Counted from the stretch's first letter, positions 8,858 to 16,764 are shown. The stretch: 64,000 nt of DNA from Paraburkholderia sp. UYCP14C (GCF_004197395.1 NZ_SELS01000016.1:1-64000); one strand, 5' to 3'. Program-made: numbers and translations. Notes: generated from the sequence alone by a model not told the origin.

Positions 8858-10078
8858 ATGAGCCTGGTCGATTATCAACTGATGGAAGTGGCAAGCGGCA
8901 AGGCCGTGAAGATGTGGACGCAGGGCGTCGCGATTGAGGAGGCGGCTCGCCAGCAACTGAGAAACACGGCCCGCATGCCGTTCGTGTTCAGGCACATTGC
9001 CGTGATGCCCGACGCGCACCTGGGCAAAGGGTCGACGATCGGCAGCGTGATTCCGACGCAAGGGGCGATCATCCCGGCGGCGGTAGGCGTCGACATCGGC
9101 TGCGGGATGATGGCGGTTCGCGCAACCCTGAAGGCCGCGGACCTGCCAGATTCGCTTTCCCGCGTACGCGGCGCGATCGAGCGCGCAGTGCCGCACGGCG
9201 GTGCGCCGGGGCGACGCGACCAGGGCGCATGGTCGCGTCCGCCGCCGGCCGTCGACGACGCCTGGAACCTGCTGGCGCCCAGTTTTCAACGCATTGTCGA
9301 CAAGTATCCTTCCCTCGCGCGCACGAACAACCACACGCACGTCGGCACGCTCGGCACCGGCAACCACTTCATCGAGGTATGCCTCGACGGAGATGACTGC
9401 GTCTGGTTCATGCTGCACAGCGGATCGCGCGGCGTGGGCAACGCGCTCGGGAGCCTCTTCATCGAGCTCGCTCAGGCCGACATGCGTCAACACCTCGCAA
9501 ATCTTCCGGATAAGGATCTCGCATACTTCAAGGAAGGCAGCCGGCACTTCGATGACTACGTGGAAGCGGTCGACTGGGCACAGCGGTACGCGCGCTGCAA
9601 CCGTGAGGTCATGATGAATGCCGTGATCGACGCGGTGCGCGCGACTATCGGCAAACCCTTCACCATCGACGAGCGCGCGGTGAACTGCCACCACAATTAC
9701 GTGCAGAAGGAGCGGCATTTCGGCGCCGACGTGTTCGTGACGCGTAAAGGGGCGGTGTCGGCGCGAGCGGGTGAGCTCGGCATCATTCCGGGTTCGATGG
9801 GCACGAAGAGCTTCATCGTGCGCGGTCTCGGCAACGAAGAGAGTTTCTGCTCATGCAGTCACGGCGCCGGGCGCGCGATGAGCCGGAAGGAGGCCAAACG
9901 GCGGTTCACGGTCCACGATCAGATCAGGGCGACGGCGCACGTCGAATGCCGAAAGGATGCGGGGGTCGTCGATGAAATTCCGATGGCCTATAAGGACATC
10001 GACGCCGTGATGGCCGCACAGCGGAGCCTGGTCGAGGTGGTTCATACGCTGCGGCAGGTGGTTTGCGTGAAGGGTTAG
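8858..10078 (+). CDS. rtcB: RNA-splicing ligase RtcB
   Basis: A 406-residue RtcB. The enzyme joins 2',3'-cyclic phosphate or 3'-phosphate RNA ends to 5'-OH ends using GTP and Mn2+, in RNA repair. All signature residues are visible: D79 and C82 in VDIGCG, H170 in GTGNHF, H187 in HSGSRG, the NCHHNY segment (277-281) and the guanylylated histidine H335 in SHGAGR. Length equals the E. coli enzyme. No rtcA or rtcR is adjacent, so the usual RtcR-controlled operon is absent. The next gene, 45 nt downstream, encodes a CDGSH Fe-S protein and may be cotranscribed. Confidence 0.93.
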   Translation: MSLVDYQLMEVASGKAVKMWTQGVAIEEAARQQLRNTARMPFVFRHIAVMPDAHLGKGSTIGSVIPTQGAIIPAAVGVDIGCGMMAVRATLKAADLPDSLSRVRGAIERAVPHGGAPGRRDQGAWSRPPPAVDDAWNLLAPSFQRIVDKYPSLARTNNHTHVGTLGTGNHFIEVCLDGDDCVWFMLHSGSRGVGNALGSLFIELAQADMRQHLANLPDKDLAYFKEGSRHFDDYVEAVDWAQRYARCNREVMMNAVIDAVRATIGKPFTIDERAVNCHHNYVQKERHFGADVFVTRKGAVSARAGELGIIPGSMGTKSFIVRGLGNEESFCSCSHGAGRAMSRKEAKRRFTVHDQIRATAHVECRKDAGVVDEIPMAYKDIDAVMAAQRSLVEVVHTLRQVVCVKG

Positions 10079-10123
10079 GCTCTGATCGGCTTGCGACGGT
10101 CAGTCAATTCATAGGAGATGGAT

Positions 10124-10339
10124 ATGGCAACGGCAATCATTACCCCGAGGAATAACGGTCCGCTTCACATCAAAGGTGATTTCACGATCACGACGCAAGG
10201 GGGCAGGCAGATTCAAGTCGAGAAAGATGAGGTCTGGCTCTGCCGTTGCGGGCACTCGACTAACAAGCCGTTTTGCGACGGATCGCATCGGAAGATGGAC
10301 TTTCAGAGTGATCTGGATGAGGGGGCGGGTCAGCAATAG
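10124..10339 (+). CDS. CDGSH iron-sulfur domain protein
   Basis: A 71-residue protein with one CDGSH domain; C40, C42, C51 and H55 (CRC-x8-CDGSH) match the 3-Cys/1-His ligand set of a [2Fe-2S] cluster. These clusters are redox-active and transferable; the bacterial function is largely unclear. ATG 10124 is preferred over ATG 10118 because AGGAG (10113-10117) directly abuts the earlier codon but lies 6 nt from the later one. It follows rtcB closely. Confidence 0.88.
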   Translation: MATAIITPRNNGPLHIKGDFTITTQGGRQIQVEKDEVWLCRCGHSTNKPFCDGSHRKMDFQSDLDEGAGQQ

Positions 10340-10391
10340 GGTTGCGCCGTCGCGGGACGAGCGTGAATGACTCTTTTCAGGGCCACCGAAG

Positions 10392-10533
10392 GACTCTTCC
10401 CGTTAAGCGTTGTCCAACGCCTGCCGGCGTGCGAGGTCGCGTACTCTTCAGGTTTGTCCAACGCCTGCCCGCATGTGCTGACGCGCGCTTGCGAGCCTGC
10501 GGACATGGGCATGCGTCGAACAAACCTGAAGAG
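10392..10533. repeat. Compound direct and inverted repeat in a 318-bp spacer
   Basis: A 16-bp direct repeat (TTGTCCAACGCCTGCC at 10410-10425 and 10454-10469) is each preceded by ACTCTTC. A perfect 14-bp inverted repeat (CTCTTCAGGTTTGT at 10444-10457, complement at 10520-10533) encloses the second copy, and the similarity continues imperfectly inward. So three copies of one motif are present, two direct and one inverted, with no gene inside. This resembles a small non-coding mobile repeat (MITE- or REP-like), but I cannot show other copies. Confidence 0.6.
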
Positions 10534-10657
10534 CCACTACCCTTAGCACACCGGCCTGAATAACCGTTTCGTTCCGGTGACATGCCCTTGACGTCTCGAC
10601 CGTGCGACCGACGCCCACGAGTCGGACCTCAGCCGTCCCCGCACAACCATCAAAGCA

Positions 10658-11113
10658 TCAATTCGAAGCAGTCCGATTCACGCTGCTCGGCAATTCAACA
10701 AAATCCTCGGTCCTATCCAATGCCTTCAGCGCGTCGAGCAGCGGAGGAGGCGGACAGATCAGCTTGCGCTTTTCCAGGTCGAGCCAACCGCCCGCCGAGG
10801 TCACGCGGGCCATCAGCTTGCCGTTGAGAAGAAATTCATTGCGCAACAGCATACGGCTTCCATCGACGGACAGGCCAGCGAGCGCAAAGCTGACCACTAC
10901 CCGATCAAGCAGGTGGATCTCGCGAAAATATTCGATCTGATCCTTCATCACCACGGGTCCGATGCGCAGCTTCGCGAACTCCGACACCGAGTAACCCTGT
11001 TTCGCGAAATACATCATTCGCGCATCCACCGACTTGTCGAGATAGGCGGTGTTGCGCATATGCGAGTTGAAATCGATATCGCCCCAGCCCGCGAAGAGTT
11101 CAACCTCGAACAT
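10658..11113 (-). CDS. Hotdog-fold acyl-CoA thioesterase (4HBT family)
   Basis: A 151-residue hotdog protein. WGDIDFNSHMRNTAYLD near the N-terminus is the 4-hydroxybenzoyl-CoA thioesterase signature, with D14 as a likely catalytic acid and N16/H18 nearby. The FREIHLLDRVVVSF and LARVTSAGGWLD-like strands complete the fold. Such enzymes hydrolyse acyl-CoA esters; chain-length preference is not predictable. GAGGT lies 7 nt before the start. It lies downstream of the CYTH-CHAD gene on the same strand with a 70-nt gap and may be cotranscribed. Confidence 0.85.
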   Translation of the reverse strand: MFEVELFAGWGDIDFNSHMRNTAYLDKSVDARMMYFAKQGYSVSEFAKLRIGPVVMKDQIEYFREIHLLDRVVVSFALAGLSVDGSRMLLRNEFLLNGKLMARVTSAGGWLDLEKRKLICPPPPLLDALKALDRTEDFVELPSSVNRTASN

Positions 11114-11183
11114 GGTAAGACCTCACGATAAGCGTTGTGCGTGACACATTCATACCTGCATACGTCGAGGTGAACGGGGCTCG

Positions 11184-12713
11184 TCAGTGCGGCGACGAAA
11201 GCAGTTTGAAACGCTTCCACAGCTTCTTCAATGTCCGATGATCGGCAGCAACGCGTGACGCAAGAAAGCCGCGTGCGAAGGCCGCGCCCGAGGCCGCCTC
11301 CGGCGACGTCTGCAACAGCGACTTCAGAAGCTGATCGGCGACGACGGCATCGTTGCGCCAGCCGAGATCATCCTGAAGCGCGGTGAGCGCGCCGACATAG
11401 TGGCGGACGGCCTGCCGCGGGCACAGCGATGCGAAGAACTCGGTGGCGTATCGAACTTTCTTCGCGGCGATGCGGGCGCGATGACGACGGTGATCGTCGA
11501 GATCGGCCAAACCCTTGCCACGTTTGATCAGTATCTCGTGCCGGCGACGGAGGACATCGGCGGCGAATGGCTTCACCGGGCCGCTGATCGCATTGCGCTG
11601 TTCGTCGGACATCTCATCTTGCCAACCCTTCCGATTCAGCCACAGCGCGAACTGGAGCGCGAGCCGCGTGTAGCGGACCGACTCGACCGCGGCAGCCGCA
11701 CGGTTCCGGTTGTCGACGGCAATCTGCTCGCATGCCTGCACGACGGGCCGGATCTCGTCCGCATTGCCGTTGGCGCAGGCTTGTTCGAGCGTCGATCCCG
11801 CAAGCACTTCCCAGTCGCGCGCGGCGCCGAGTTCCGAAGCAATCCAGCGCAATTCTTCGTCGCATCCGGCCGAGGCGGGGATGACCGTCGAAAACAGGTC
11901 GAGAGCCGAACGCAGGCGGCGAAGTCCCACGCGCATCTGATGGACGCTCGACGGATCGTGGCCCGACACGACGCCCCGTTCATTCGCGTGGACCTGGTCC
12001 AGACAGTTGCGCGCAATCGCGCAGAATGCATCCTCGATCGAATCGCGTTTGTTCAGGCGCACTGGTTGCGCTTTCACCGCTTCGCTGTGCTCGCCTACGA
12101 GCAACGCATATCCGATATCTGCCTTGCTGCGATGGTCGATGCGCAGTGGCACGGTGTCGAGCATTTCCAGCGCGACGCGGTACAGCGCATCGGGATCGCC
12201 CTGTTTCAATTCCAGTTCCACCGCGGCGATCTGCACCGACCCCGACTCTGCCTCGATCGTTCCTTCGTCGAGCGCAAGCTCGAGTTCGTCCCCGGACGGC
12301 TGGCGCAGCGCAAACGCCGATCGGTTGATCCGCGTGACGAACACCGGCCTCAGTCGGGCCGCAACGGTCTCGTCGCGAATCAGCTTCCCGCAGTCGCTGT
12401 CGTCGGAGATCGGGTCGCGCAGCAAGTTCAGATCGGGCGCGTCGCTATTTACCGGCATCTCGAACTCGTCCCTCTCGAAGAGGCCCGCCTTGGCCGACCC
12501 TTCGAGCTTCAGCGTCTGGATTTTCTCGTTGCCGACCGTGCGCACGCGCAGCGTCGCTCCGCATCGGTGAAACGAAAAATCGGGTGTGTCGAAATACGTG
12601 CTGGTCAGCAGGTGAGGCGTTCCCGCGGGATTTTCCGATTGCGCAAGTAGCGGCGCGTGACGCAATTGGTCGAGATCTTCGTTCGCCACGCGCAGCTTTA
12701 GCTCCCGTTCCAT
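11184..12713 (-). CDS. CYTH-CHAD domain protein
   Basis: A 509-residue protein. Residues 1-210 are a CYTH (triphosphate tunnel metalloenzyme) domain with the ExExK signature (E2, E4, K6), and several paired Arg/Lys and Glu strands. Residues about 225-505 are a CHAD domain, a conserved histidine alpha-helical bundle with HQMRVGLRRLRSAL and KKVRYATEFF. In this family CYTH domains hydrolyse tripolyphosphate or similar triphosphates, and CHAD domains bind polyphosphate, so a role in polyphosphate metabolism or granules is likely. GGAGG lies 5 nt before the start. Confidence 0.92.
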   Translation of the reverse strand: MERELKLRVANEDLDQLRHAPLLAQSENPAGTPHLLTSTYFDTPDFSFHRCGATLRVRTVGNEKIQTLKLEGSAKAGLFERDEFEMPVNSDAPDLNLLRDPISDDSDCGKLIRDETVAARLRPVFVTRINRSAFALRQPSGDELELALDEGTIEAESGSVQIAAVELELKQGDPDALYRVALEMLDTVPLRIDHRSKADIGYALLVGEHSEAVKAQPVRLNKRDSIEDAFCAIARNCLDQVHANERGVVSGHDPSSVHQMRVGLRRLRSALDLFSTVIPASAGCDEELRWIASELGAARDWEVLAGSTLEQACANGNADEIRPVVQACEQIAVDNRNRAAAAVESVRYTRLALQFALWLNRKGWQDEMSDEQRNAISGPVKPFAADVLRRRHEILIKRGKGLADLDDHRRHRARIAAKKVRYATEFFASLCPRQAVRHYVGALTALQDDLGWRNDAVVADQLLKSLLQTSPEAASGAAFARGFLASRVAADHRTLKKLWKRFKLLSSPH

Positions 12714-13079
12714 GCCGCCTCCGAAATGAACGCCAGACTGTCAGACTACACCGGATTCGTCGGGCCCCGTCGCGACCGATTGTCCCCAGTGGCTGCTCCG
12801 ATAAAAGTTATGCACAGAAAAAGTGGATAAGACGGTGGACAAGCCCTGGGCGAATACGCGTGAGGATTTGATTGCGCGCGGATCTACTGCGATATGCCGC
12901 GAAATGACAAGGCTGGTGATGCCATTTTGCGGATCCCAATGAAAGCGAGTTGGATTTCGTGCGTCGGTGCCGATATTCGCTGATTCGATTTGAATACCAA
13001 AACCGGACGCTCATTACTCGGCAAACATATCGATTTCGCCGCTTCGCTAAAGATCCTTCAATACCCAGAGCTTTGTATC
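12714..13079. other. Intergenic region with DnaA-box-like cluster
   Basis: No gene was found in these 366 bases. It holds the promoter of the CYTH-CHAD gene and, at 12808-12843, three close matches to DnaA boxes: TTATGCACA, inverted AGTGGATAA, and inverted GGTGGACAA. The part at 12950-13060 is less GC-rich than its surroundings. Confidence 0.4.
12808..12843. other. Cluster of DnaA-box-like sites
   Basis: TTATGCACA (12808-12816) fits TTATNCACA exactly. AGTGGATAA (12822-12830) and GGTGGACAA (12834-12842) match the inverted box TGTGGATAA with one and two mismatches. The layout resembles bacterial origin box clusters, but no replication genes or AT-rich unwinding element are nearby, so it is at most an accessory DnaA site or a chance cluster. 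Confidence 0.3.
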
Positions 13080-13448
13080 TCAAGCTGATTTCTGATCATA
13101 GGCTATCTGCGCTTCCTCAACTTTGTGCCCATGCGAAGCCGCCCATGTTACGAGGCTCGCAAATGGGTTTTGCAGTGAGCGTCCAAGCGGGGTAATCGAA
13201 TATTCAACGGCGACCGGCGAAGACGCGATAACACGGCGATCGACCAGGCCATTTCTTTCCAGTCGCCGCAATGCTTCGGTCAGCGCCTTATGAGTGATCG
13301 GATCAAGGCGCCTTTTGATTGCGTTGAACCGCGATGGTTCTGCACACAGCACGGTCAGGATCAGGACGGACCATTTATTCGTGATCTGTTCAAGAGCAAC
13401 ACGCACTGCACCGAATTCAGCCAATGGAGATTCCGAATTTTGAAGCAT
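13080..13448 (-). CDS. HxlR-family transcriptional regulator
   Basis: A 122-residue winged-helix protein. NKWSVLILTVLCAEPSRFNAIKRRLDPITHKALTEALRRLERNGLVDR is the HxlR DNA-binding core, followed by the wing and SLVTWAASH dimerisation helix. AAGGAAA lies 5 nt before the start. It is divergent from the SDR gene (99-nt gap), the standard arrangement for HxlR repressors that sense electrophiles or redox change and control an adjacent oxidoreductase. Confidence 0.9.
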   Translation of the reverse strand: MLQNSESPLAEFGAVRVALEQITNKWSVLILTVLCAEPSRFNAIKRRLDPITHKALTEALRRLERNGLVDRRVIASSPVAVEYSITPLGRSLQNPFASLVTWAASHGHKVEEAQIAYDQKSA

Positions 13449-13490
13449 GGCGGTTTCCTTCCGTATATCTAATCTATGGTCGGTGCGTAA

Positions 13491-13518
13491 TTGACACCAA
13501 ATATACGCGATGTATCTT
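13491..13518 (+). promoter_or_regulatory. Promoter of the SDR gene
   Basis: TTGACA (13491-13496) and TATCTT (13513-13518) are separated by 16 bp. The imperfect inverted sequence ATATACGCGATGTAT lies in the spacer and could be where HxlR binds. AAGGGGTG precedes the start codon. Confidence 0.55.
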
Positions 13519-13547
13519 TGTCTAGCTATCCATACAAGGGGTGATTC

Positions 13548-14276
13548 ATGTTGAAGCTCGAAGGAAAAGTTGCCGTGGTGACCGGCGGCAATAGCGGTAT
13601 TGGACTTGCCGTAGCTCGGCGCCTTGCCGAGGAAGGCGCCTATGTTTTTATCGCGGGTCGTCGGCAGACCCAGCTCGATGAAGCCGTTCGTGCGATTGGC
13701 GGCCGTGTCGAGGCGGTCCAGTGTGACGTGACGAAGGCGGACGATCTTGATCGGCTGTTCGAGACGGTGAAGGGAAAGTCGCGCGGCCTGGATATTCTCG
13801 TCGTCGCATCCGGTATCAGCGAGTTCGCGACGCTAGACACGACGACGGACGAGCATTTCGACAGGCTCTTCAGCGTAAACGTTCGTGGGCTGGTGTTCAC
13901 CGTGCAGCGTGCCGTTCAGCAAATGGCGAACGGCAGCAGCATTGTGCTGATCGGGTCGATCGCCGCATCGGTAGGCAACCCGGGATTCGGGACATACTCC
14001 GCGACGAAAGCGGCGGTTCAATCTTACGCTCGCAGCTGGAGCAAAGAATTGGCCGGACGCGGAATTCGGATCAACGTGGTGAGTCCCGGCCCCATCGACA
14101 CGCCCATGTTCGACAACGTAAGCGATGAAGTGCGGCGCACACTGACCAATCTGATTCCTATGAGTCGTCTGGGCACGCCTGAGGAAGTGGCGAATACCGT
14201 GCTGTTTCTTGCTTCGGCCGACAGCACCTTCGTCACGGGTGCGGAACTACGTGTCGACGGGGGCATGACCGCCTGA
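13548..14276 (+). CDS. SDR-family oxidoreductase
   Basis: A 242-residue classical short-chain dehydrogenase: cofactor motif TGGNSGIG (12-19), catalytic S137, Y150 and K154 (YSATK) and the C-terminal ITGAELRVDGG-like end (FVTGAELRVDGGMTA). R38-R39 after strand 2 suggests NADPH. The usual NNAG motif is replaced by VASG. Substrate unknown. Its divergent HxlR neighbour probably represses it. Confidence 0.9.
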   Translation: MLKLEGKVAVVTGGNSGIGLAVARRLAEEGAYVFIAGRRQTQLDEAVRAIGGRVEAVQCDVTKADDLDRLFETVKGKSRGLDILVVASGISEFATLDTTTDEHFDRLFSVNVRGLVFTVQRAVQQMANGSSIVLIGSIAASVGNPGFGTYSATKAAVQSYARSWSKELAGRGIRINVVSPGPIDTPMFDNVSDEVRRTLTNLIPMSRLGTPEEVANTVLFLASADSTFVTGAELRVDGGMTA

Positions 14277-14353
14277 CGCTTGCCTCGACGGAACGCCTTG
14301 GTTTGGGATTTGTAAGGCTCGGTTGACGTCGACTTGACGACATATAGGGCGCC

Positions 14354-14382
14354 TTGATTGGGAAATGATCATTTCCTATAAT
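14354..14382 (+). promoter_or_regulatory. tetR promoter with operator filling the -35/-10 spacer
   Basis: TTGATT (14354-14359) and the consensus TATAAT (14377-14382) are separated by 17 bp. A perfect 16-bp palindrome GGAAATGATCATTTCC (14361-14376) fills almost the whole spacer. The expected transcription start, 7 nt after the -10 box, falls on the A of ATG 14389, which implies a leaderless message. A bound repressor here would block RNA polymerase, so autoregulation is strongly suggested. Confidence 0.75.
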
Positions 14383-14388
14383 CGCGGC

Positions 14389-15009
14389 ATGACTACACGC
14401 AAGCATGCTGCCAGACAGGCGCGCGCGCCGGGTCGTCCACGCGAATTCGACATGGACGTCGCGCTGGACGGCGCAATACGGATCTTTCGCGAGCGTGGTT
14501 ATCAAGGGACGTCCCTTGGCGACCTCGGTGCCGCGATGGGGCTCACGGCCGGCAGTATCTACAAGGCATTCGACGATAAGCGGGCGGTATTCCTTGCCGC
14601 GCTCGAGCGCTACATCCGCCTGCGAAACGGCCAGCTAAAGAGCCTGCTCGACGCGCAGCAGACCGGCCGCGACAAGGTATGGGCCGTTCTGCAGTTTTAT
14701 GCCGAGTCGGCAATCGGCGATGAGGGCAGGCGAGGCTGTCTCGTAGTCGGAAGCGCAGTCGACCTGCTGGCCTTCGATGACGAGGTCGCGGGTCATGTGG
14801 TTGCCGCTTTGCAGCGAACGGAGCGTCTGTTGCGCCGCCTGATCCGACTGGGCCAGACCGACGGCTCGATCGCGTCCGCCGTCGATCCGGACGCTACCGG
14901 TCGCGCTCTGCTGAGTCTGACGCAAGGATTCAGGGTCGTCGGCAAAGTAGGGCGATCCCGGGCACACATGACGGCGGCGGCGGATCAGGCCATGCGCCTA
15001 CTGGACTAA
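14389..15009 (+). CDS. TetR/AcrR-family regulator, probably leaderless and autoregulated
   Basis: A 206-residue protein. The N-terminal HTH reads DVALDGAIRIFRERGYQGTSLGDLGAAMGLTAGSIYKAFDDKRAVFLAAL; the C-terminal domain (about 85-206) is the ligand/dimer part. ATG 14389 is chosen over an in-frame ATG 14365, which lies inside the operator and promoter. No Shine-Dalgarno sequence precedes 14389, in line with a leaderless transcript. A second site with the same GGAAA-N6-TTTCC layout lies after the gene at 15061. The ligand and outside targets are unknown. Confidence 0.9.
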   Translation: MTTRKHAARQARAPGRPREFDMDVALDGAIRIFRERGYQGTSLGDLGAAMGLTAGSIYKAFDDKRAVFLAALERYIRLRNGQLKSLLDAQQTGRDKVWAVLQFYAESAIGDEGRRGCLVVGSAVDLLAFDDEVAGHVVAALQRTERLLRRLIRLGQTDGSIASAVDPDATGRALLSLTQGFRVVGKVGRSRAHMTAAADQAMRLLD

Positions 15010-15060
15010 CAGCCGCAACACATAACATCGCATCAGCTAGGCGTGCTGCTCGCCAATTTA

Positions 15061-15076
15061 GGAAACATCTATTTCC
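15061..15076. promoter_or_regulatory. Second GGAAA-N6-TTTCC operator-like site
   Basis: GGAAACATCTATTTCC shares arms and spacing with the tetR operator; the symmetry extends to TAGGAAA/TTTCCTA. It lies between the convergent 3' ends of tetR and the DUF2182 gene, with no gene start nearby, so it may mark a lost target gene or a looping site. Confidence 0.5.
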
Positions 15077-15131
15077 TAATGCTGGGTGTCTCGTGCCGGA
15101 CCTCCGTGCGCGCGCAGCATGCGGGAATAGC

Positions 15132-15929
15132 TCAGGCGATGCCCGCGTGCTGCACGACGATCCACGCGGACCACGCAAGCAACGCAACGCCAAGTGGCTT
15201 GCCGATGGACCTGCCCCAGCTGAAATTCTTCTCGGCCGACATGATCGCGCCCAGCGCCAGCATCCAGCCGACGCTGCCTGTGCCGACCGCGAACATCAGC
15301 AGCATCAGCGCCCAACAGCAGCCGATGCAGAATGCGCCGTGATCGATGCCGAGCAGAAAGCTCTCGCGGCGCGCGCTCCTGCCGCGCCAATGCTCGGTGA
15401 TGAACATCAGCGGCGAGCGGCATTTTTCGAGGCATCGATGCTTGAGGCTGCTGAACTGATAGAGGCCCGCCAGCGCGACGAGCGCGGCGCCGATCAGCCA
15501 GCCGTAGGCAAGCACGTTCGGAGATCGGTCCGCGAGCTGGTGGAGCGCTGCGTCGAAAGCGTGCGCGACGATGCCGAACAGTGCCCACGCGGTTGCATAA
15601 CCGACGATCAGAAGCGCCATCAGCGCGCGCCTGTTTTCGCGCGCGACGGTCATCCGCCGGAAGGTGTCGAAGAGCGGGAAGGCGGTCGGCAGCATCATCG
15701 CGGCGATCATCAGCAGCCAGGCGGCGCTGTGCAGCAACGCCGCAATCGTGAGGCTCGCGCCGGGCACCTCGCGGCATAGCGCGCCGACGAACGGCAGTTC
15801 GGTCCAGCTCGCGTGACGCAGATACCGCGCGTAGGGCCCCGCGTCCCACATCCACAACACGATCCACGCGCTGGTCGTCAATGCGACGAACAGCGGCGCG
15901 AACAGCCGCGGGCGTGCGAGCACCGTCAC
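15132..15929 (-). CDS. DUF2182 integral membrane protein
   Basis: A 265-residue protein with about six hydrophobic segments. The SAAWLLMIAAMMLPTAFPL and GCCWALMLLMFAVG segments and the Cys/His-rich CLEKCRSPLMFITEHW and DHGAFCIGCCWALM blocks are typical of DUF2182, annotated as predicted metal-binding membrane proteins. The start is GTG at 15929, overlapping the TGA of the upstream DUF1326 gene by 4 nt (GTGA), so the two are translationally coupled. The pair is widely conserved but its function is not established. Confidence 0.88.
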   Translation of the reverse strand: MTVLARPRLFAPLFVALTTSAWIVLWMWDAGPYARYLRHASWTELPFVGALCREVPGASLTIAALLHSAAWLLMIAAMMLPTAFPLFDTFRRMTVARENRRALMALLIVGYATAWALFGIVAHAFDAALHQLADRSPNVLAYGWLIGAALVALAGLYQFSSLKHRCLEKCRSPLMFITEHWRGRSARRESFLLGIDHGAFCIGCCWALMLLMFAVGTGSVGWMLALGAIMSAEKNFSWGRSIGKPLGVALLAWSAWIVVQHAGIA

Positions 15930-16528
15930 GACACGAAGCTGAACGATCCCTGAATGGCGTTATGTCCGCTCAATGCCAGGTCGATACCGAGCTTTTCATG
16001 CCGCAAGCGGAAAGAGGTCGCCTTGCCGACGAAGGCAGGGGATCCCGGTATCGTCGAAAAGATGCTTTCGACCAGTTTGGTCGGCTCGCCGGTCGGGCCG
16101 CGATAGGGCTCCAAATCGGCCTCGATGGTATCGCCGACCTTCATCCTGCCCTTGCCGTCGACGACCGTGTATTCGATCGACGCGCGTTCCACGGCGACGA
16201 CTTCGCCGATCAACTTCACGAGTTCCGCGAGGGGGCCGCCGCGCTGGCCACTCTGCACGCTGACCAGCGCGTCGAATTGCGCGTCGCTCGCGCGCTCGTC
16301 GACGAACATCGCGACTCGCCAGCCGCCTTTCAGCACATTGCCGGGAATGAACGCCGCCAACGCCACCGTCAGGCCCGACACATCGACGCCGTCGATCGTG
16401 CCTTGCTCGTAGTGGTAAGCAAGCGCGCTGCGGCAAACGCCGTTATCGGGATCTTCTCCGATCCAGCACGGACACAGAACCTTGCATTCACACACCTCGA
16501 GGATGCTGCCCATCAGTTGATAGCTCAT
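15926..16528 (-). CDS. DUF1326 domain protein
   Basis: A 200-residue soluble protein matching DUF1326. The N-terminal VCECKVLCPCWIGEDPDNGVC has four cysteines in a metal-site-like arrangement, and the C-terminal FSAxxS-like end (HNAIQGSFSFVS) is typical. The start at 16528 is preferred to an upstream in-frame ATG at 16579 because GGAGG lies 6 nt before it. It overlaps the DUF2182 gene by 4 nt and is transcribed first. The cysteines and the partner's metal-binding annotation suggest metal handling, which is inference. Confidence 0.88.
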   Translation of the reverse strand: MSYQLMGSILEVCECKVLCPCWIGEDPDNGVCRSALAYHYEQGTIDGVDVSGLTVALAAFIPGNVLKGGWRVAMFVDERASDAQFDALVSVQSGQRGGPLAELVKLIGEVVAVERASIEYTVVDGKGRMKVGDTIEADLEPYRGPTGEPTKLVESIFSTIPGSPAFVGKATSFRLRHEKLGIDLALSGHNAIQGSFSFVS

Positions 16529-16711
16529 TCGCGCCTCCGCTGCCGGTTGGATCCGGCCGGGAAGAACCTCGCCGGACATTCTTTGTTGTAGGCGTTAGGC
16601 GGGCAGGAATCAAAGCGTTTGGGGCACTGCGAATGATTGAAGCGGCTTGCGCAGTCGGTGCTTTGGCAGCGCCGGGGGAGGCGGGGGGCGCATCGACGGA
16701 TTCTGTAGTCA

Positions 16712-16764
16712 GTCTTATATAAGACATAAGACATTTGACCTTGAAGGGGTATTGCAATTAAAAT
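16712..16764 (+). promoter_or_regulatory. acnB promoter and palindromic operator
   Basis: A perfect 14-bp palindrome GTCTTATATAAGAC (16712-16725) is followed directly by a third half-site ATAAGAC (16726-16732). TTGACC (16735-16740) and TAAAAT (16759-16764), 18 bp apart, form a likely promoter just downstream. The palindrome abuts the -35 box, a position suited to repression or activation. The cognate regulator is not in the window; a GntR-type TCA-cycle regulator is one possibility. Confidence 0.65.

Noticed and set aside
11400-12650. A 416-codon plus-strand open frame opposite the CYTH-CHAD gene
   Set aside because: The minus strand has clear CYTH and CHAD motifs with a good ribosome binding site; the plus frame has none.
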